Below, piece by piece: positions 13,714 to 14,724 of a DNA stretch of 14,724 nt (position 1 is the stretch's first letter; each line of letters starts with the position of its first letter). Source of the DNA: Ardenticatenia bacterium (GTDB lineage Bacteria > Chloroflexota > Anaerolineae > Aggregatilineales > Ch27). The notes beneath the pieces were generated by a model, which worked only from the letters and a program-made list of their open reading frames with translations, made no database searches and was not told where the DNA came from. The stretch spans positions 1-14,724 of the forward strand of contig JALSTC010000314.1 of assembly GCA_026983935.1 (NCBI GenBank). Direction: 5' to 3'. The position numbers and the translations under genes are program-made.

Positions 13714-14478
13714 ATGGACAGATGCGGGGCGATGATCGGGAGATGGGGCGTTTTTATTGGCGTGGTGGGGGCACTGCTGGCGGCCTGCGGGCCATCGCTG
13801 CCGCCCCCGTCGCCATCCCTTGCGCCGACCGTCACCCTCGGCCCGACGGTCACGCCGCTGCCGGGGCAGTCTATCCCCGCCCTGCCGATGGACAGCACCG
13901 AAACCCCCTACGTCAGCCTGCCTGATGGCTCGCCGCCTGCGTTTGAATCGCCGCTTTTCCCCGTGCCCACCCGTCTCCCGGCGGTGACGTTCACGCCCAC
14001 CCTCGACTGCACGGAAGTCTTTCCGCCGGAAGTGGTGCTGCGTGTTGCAGGGGGAGAACTGACTGTCGCCCAGGCCATCGCGGCGTTTGGCCCGGTGGTG
14101 AGCACCAGCGGACGACCTCCCCGGCTGCGCTTTGAGGAATCGGGCTGTGTTCTGCTGCTGACCGCCGGTGTGCAGACCGTGCAGGCTGCTGAACTGCGCC
14201 CTTACTTCACACTGGATGAATTGCTGGCCCGCTACGGCGAGCCGTCTGCTGTCGTGACGATCCCGGCCAGCATTCGCCTGCCAGGGCGCGACCGGCTGGC
14301 GCTGCTCTATCCGGAGATCGGGCTGATCGCGCTGTTCAAGCGGCCCCCCGCCGATCGGGTCGGTCTGATACCACAGGTGCAGATCGCCCGGGCAGCCGAC
14401 CTGGATGCCATGCTGGCCGAACTGGGCGCGGGCGTGGAGTCTGTATCCTGGACGCCGCCACCGCCGCCCGTGCGATGA
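13714..14478 (+). CDS. Lipoprotein with Pro/Thr-rich linker, function unknown
   Basis: This 254-residue protein has a lipoprotein signal: hydrophobic residues 13-24 and LLAAC with lipid-bearing Cys25. A Pro/Ser/Thr-rich spacer (29-95) would hold the domain away from the membrane. The folded part (about 99-247) has Cys99 and Cys145 and seems to contain two related modules: ELTVAQAIAAFGPV (115-128) and YFTLDELLARYGEPSAV (164-180), each followed by a strand pair such as CVLLLTAG or LALLYPEIGLIALF. I do not recognise the family; the pattern is loosely like SmpA-type beta-lactamase-inhibitor-like modules. Start could be 13714 or ATG 13732 (GGGG three bases upstream); the second gives a more compact signal. 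It is the last gene of the HAD-GNAT operon, seven bases after the previous stop codon. Confidence 0.75.
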   Translation: MDRCGAMIGRWGVFIGVVGALLAACGPSLPPPSPSLAPTVTLGPTVTPLPGQSIPALPMDSTETPYVSLPDGSPPAFESPLFPVPTRLPAVTFTPTLDCTEVFPPEVVLRVAGGELTVAQAIAAFGPVVSTSGRPPRLRFEESGCVLLLTAGVQTVQAAELRPYFTLDELLARYGEPSAVVTIPASIRLPGRDRLALLYPEIGLIALFKRPPADRVGLIPQVQIARAADLDAMLAELGAGVESVSWTPPPPPVR

Positions 14479-14504
14479 GGCCTCGAAAGCTGACGGTTGT
14501 TTCT

Positions 14505-14538
14505 GTGACCACTCTCCCCGCTAAAGCGGGGAGCTTCT
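14505..14538 (-). mobile_element. Orphan IS200/IS605-type right end, minus orientation
   Basis: On the minus strand the segment reads GAGAAGC, then CTCCCCGC-TTTA-GCGGGGAG (a perfect 8-bp hairpin, 14533-14514), then AGTGGTCAC ending at 14505 or 14506. It matches the right end at 1-78 in arrangement and loop. Upstream on the minus strand (towards 14724) a frame ends in GLPASPSGHSNY, as a tnpB tail might, but is blocked by a TGA within about 15 codons, and no TnpB-like protein is visible in the 110 bases beyond. The element therefore looks internally deleted or decayed. The end sits 26 bases after the stop codon of the lipoprotein. Confidence 0.65.
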
Positions 14539-14724
14539 CAGTAATTGCTATGGCCCGACGGTGATGCTGGCAGACCCGCCGGCGCTCGAAGTCACTGTAC
14601 TGCATACCTTTCATTCATTGTAGTTTTTGATGCACTTCTGTTGTCAAGTGTTTCTGATGGTTTCTAAACAATTGGGAGCTTTGATAAGCGGCAGGGCCGG
14701 AAACTCGATGCGGCAGGGGATGCC
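14539..14724. other. Non-coding tail, possibly the inner part and left end of a small IS-derived element
   Basis: No convincing gene is seen. On the minus strand an ATG (14614) opens a frame MKGMQYSDFERRR that runs through the right-end hairpin and is probably not real. CACTT (14633-14637) and AAGTG (14646-14650) form a short inverted repeat that could be a left-end hairpin, which would make the whole element about 145 bases long. TTGACA (14647-14642) and TACAAT (14622-14617) on the minus strand are 19 bases apart, too far for a confident promoter. Confidence 0.25.

Noticed and set aside
14617..14647. TTGACA and TACAAT on the minus strand as a promoter for the IS remnant
   Set aside because: The spacing is 19 bases, outside the usual range, and no gene follows.
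1..14724. CRISPR array, tRNA or rRNA genes
   Set aside because: No regularly spaced repeats and no tRNA- or rRNA-like sequence were seen on either strand.

Overview
The window is high-GC bacterial DNA with about 14 protein genes, most of them intact and ordinary. The mix suggests a free-living Chloroflexota-type bacterium (Anaerolineae-like): a eukaryotic-type Ser/Thr kinase with an extracytoplasmic domain, WD40-like exported propellers, lipoproteins with Pro/Thr-rich linkers, SH3b proteins, an M50B-like protein and tandem GNAT enzymes. This is an inference from gene style; there is no rRNA or marker gene to confirm it. Shine-Dalgarno sites, sigma70-like promoters and Rho-independent terminators are of standard bacterial form.

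Layout. Positions 1-78 are the right end of an IS200/IS605-family element whose body lies to the left; its last bases provide the stop codon of an aldo/keto reductase (75-1025, minus). A divergent membrane-anchored beta-propeller (1266-2762) follows and closes with a terminator. Next comes a probable signalling and envelope block: a SpoIIAA/STAS-like small protein (2993-3460), a transmembrane Ser/Thr kinase (3563-5266), a Cys-rich lipoprotein (5330-5902) and a secreted protein with two SH3b-like repeats (5986-7179) that has its own strong promoter and terminator. An M50B-like integral membrane protein (7257-7979) is on the minus strand.

The 532-base gap 7980-8511 is the most unusual part. It holds a small transcription unit with a near-consensus promoter, a palindrome over the start site, a ribosome binding site, a 28-codon ORF, an out-of-frame hydrophobic mini-ORF and a strong terminator. 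A second, more elaborate terminator-like foldback follows, then the promoter of a two-gene ABC-2 exporter (8512-9411 and 9468-10307). A YihY/BrkB-type membrane protein (10304-11275, minus) converges on the exporter, and the two genes share a CTAG containing both stop codons.

Divergent from it is a tight four-gene operon: HAD hydrolase (11385-12023), single-domain GNAT (12020-12667), double-domain GNAT (12679-13707) and a lipoprotein (13714-14478). The first GNAT looks like a paralogue of the second that has lost its C-terminal domain but kept the C-terminal tail. At 14505-14534 there is a second IS200/IS605-type right end, in opposite orientation and apparently without a tnpB beside it.

I did not find a convincing new multi-gene defence or biosynthetic system. 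The best candidates for something undescribed are the small transcription unit at 8085-8295 and the pair of inward-facing IS right ends.
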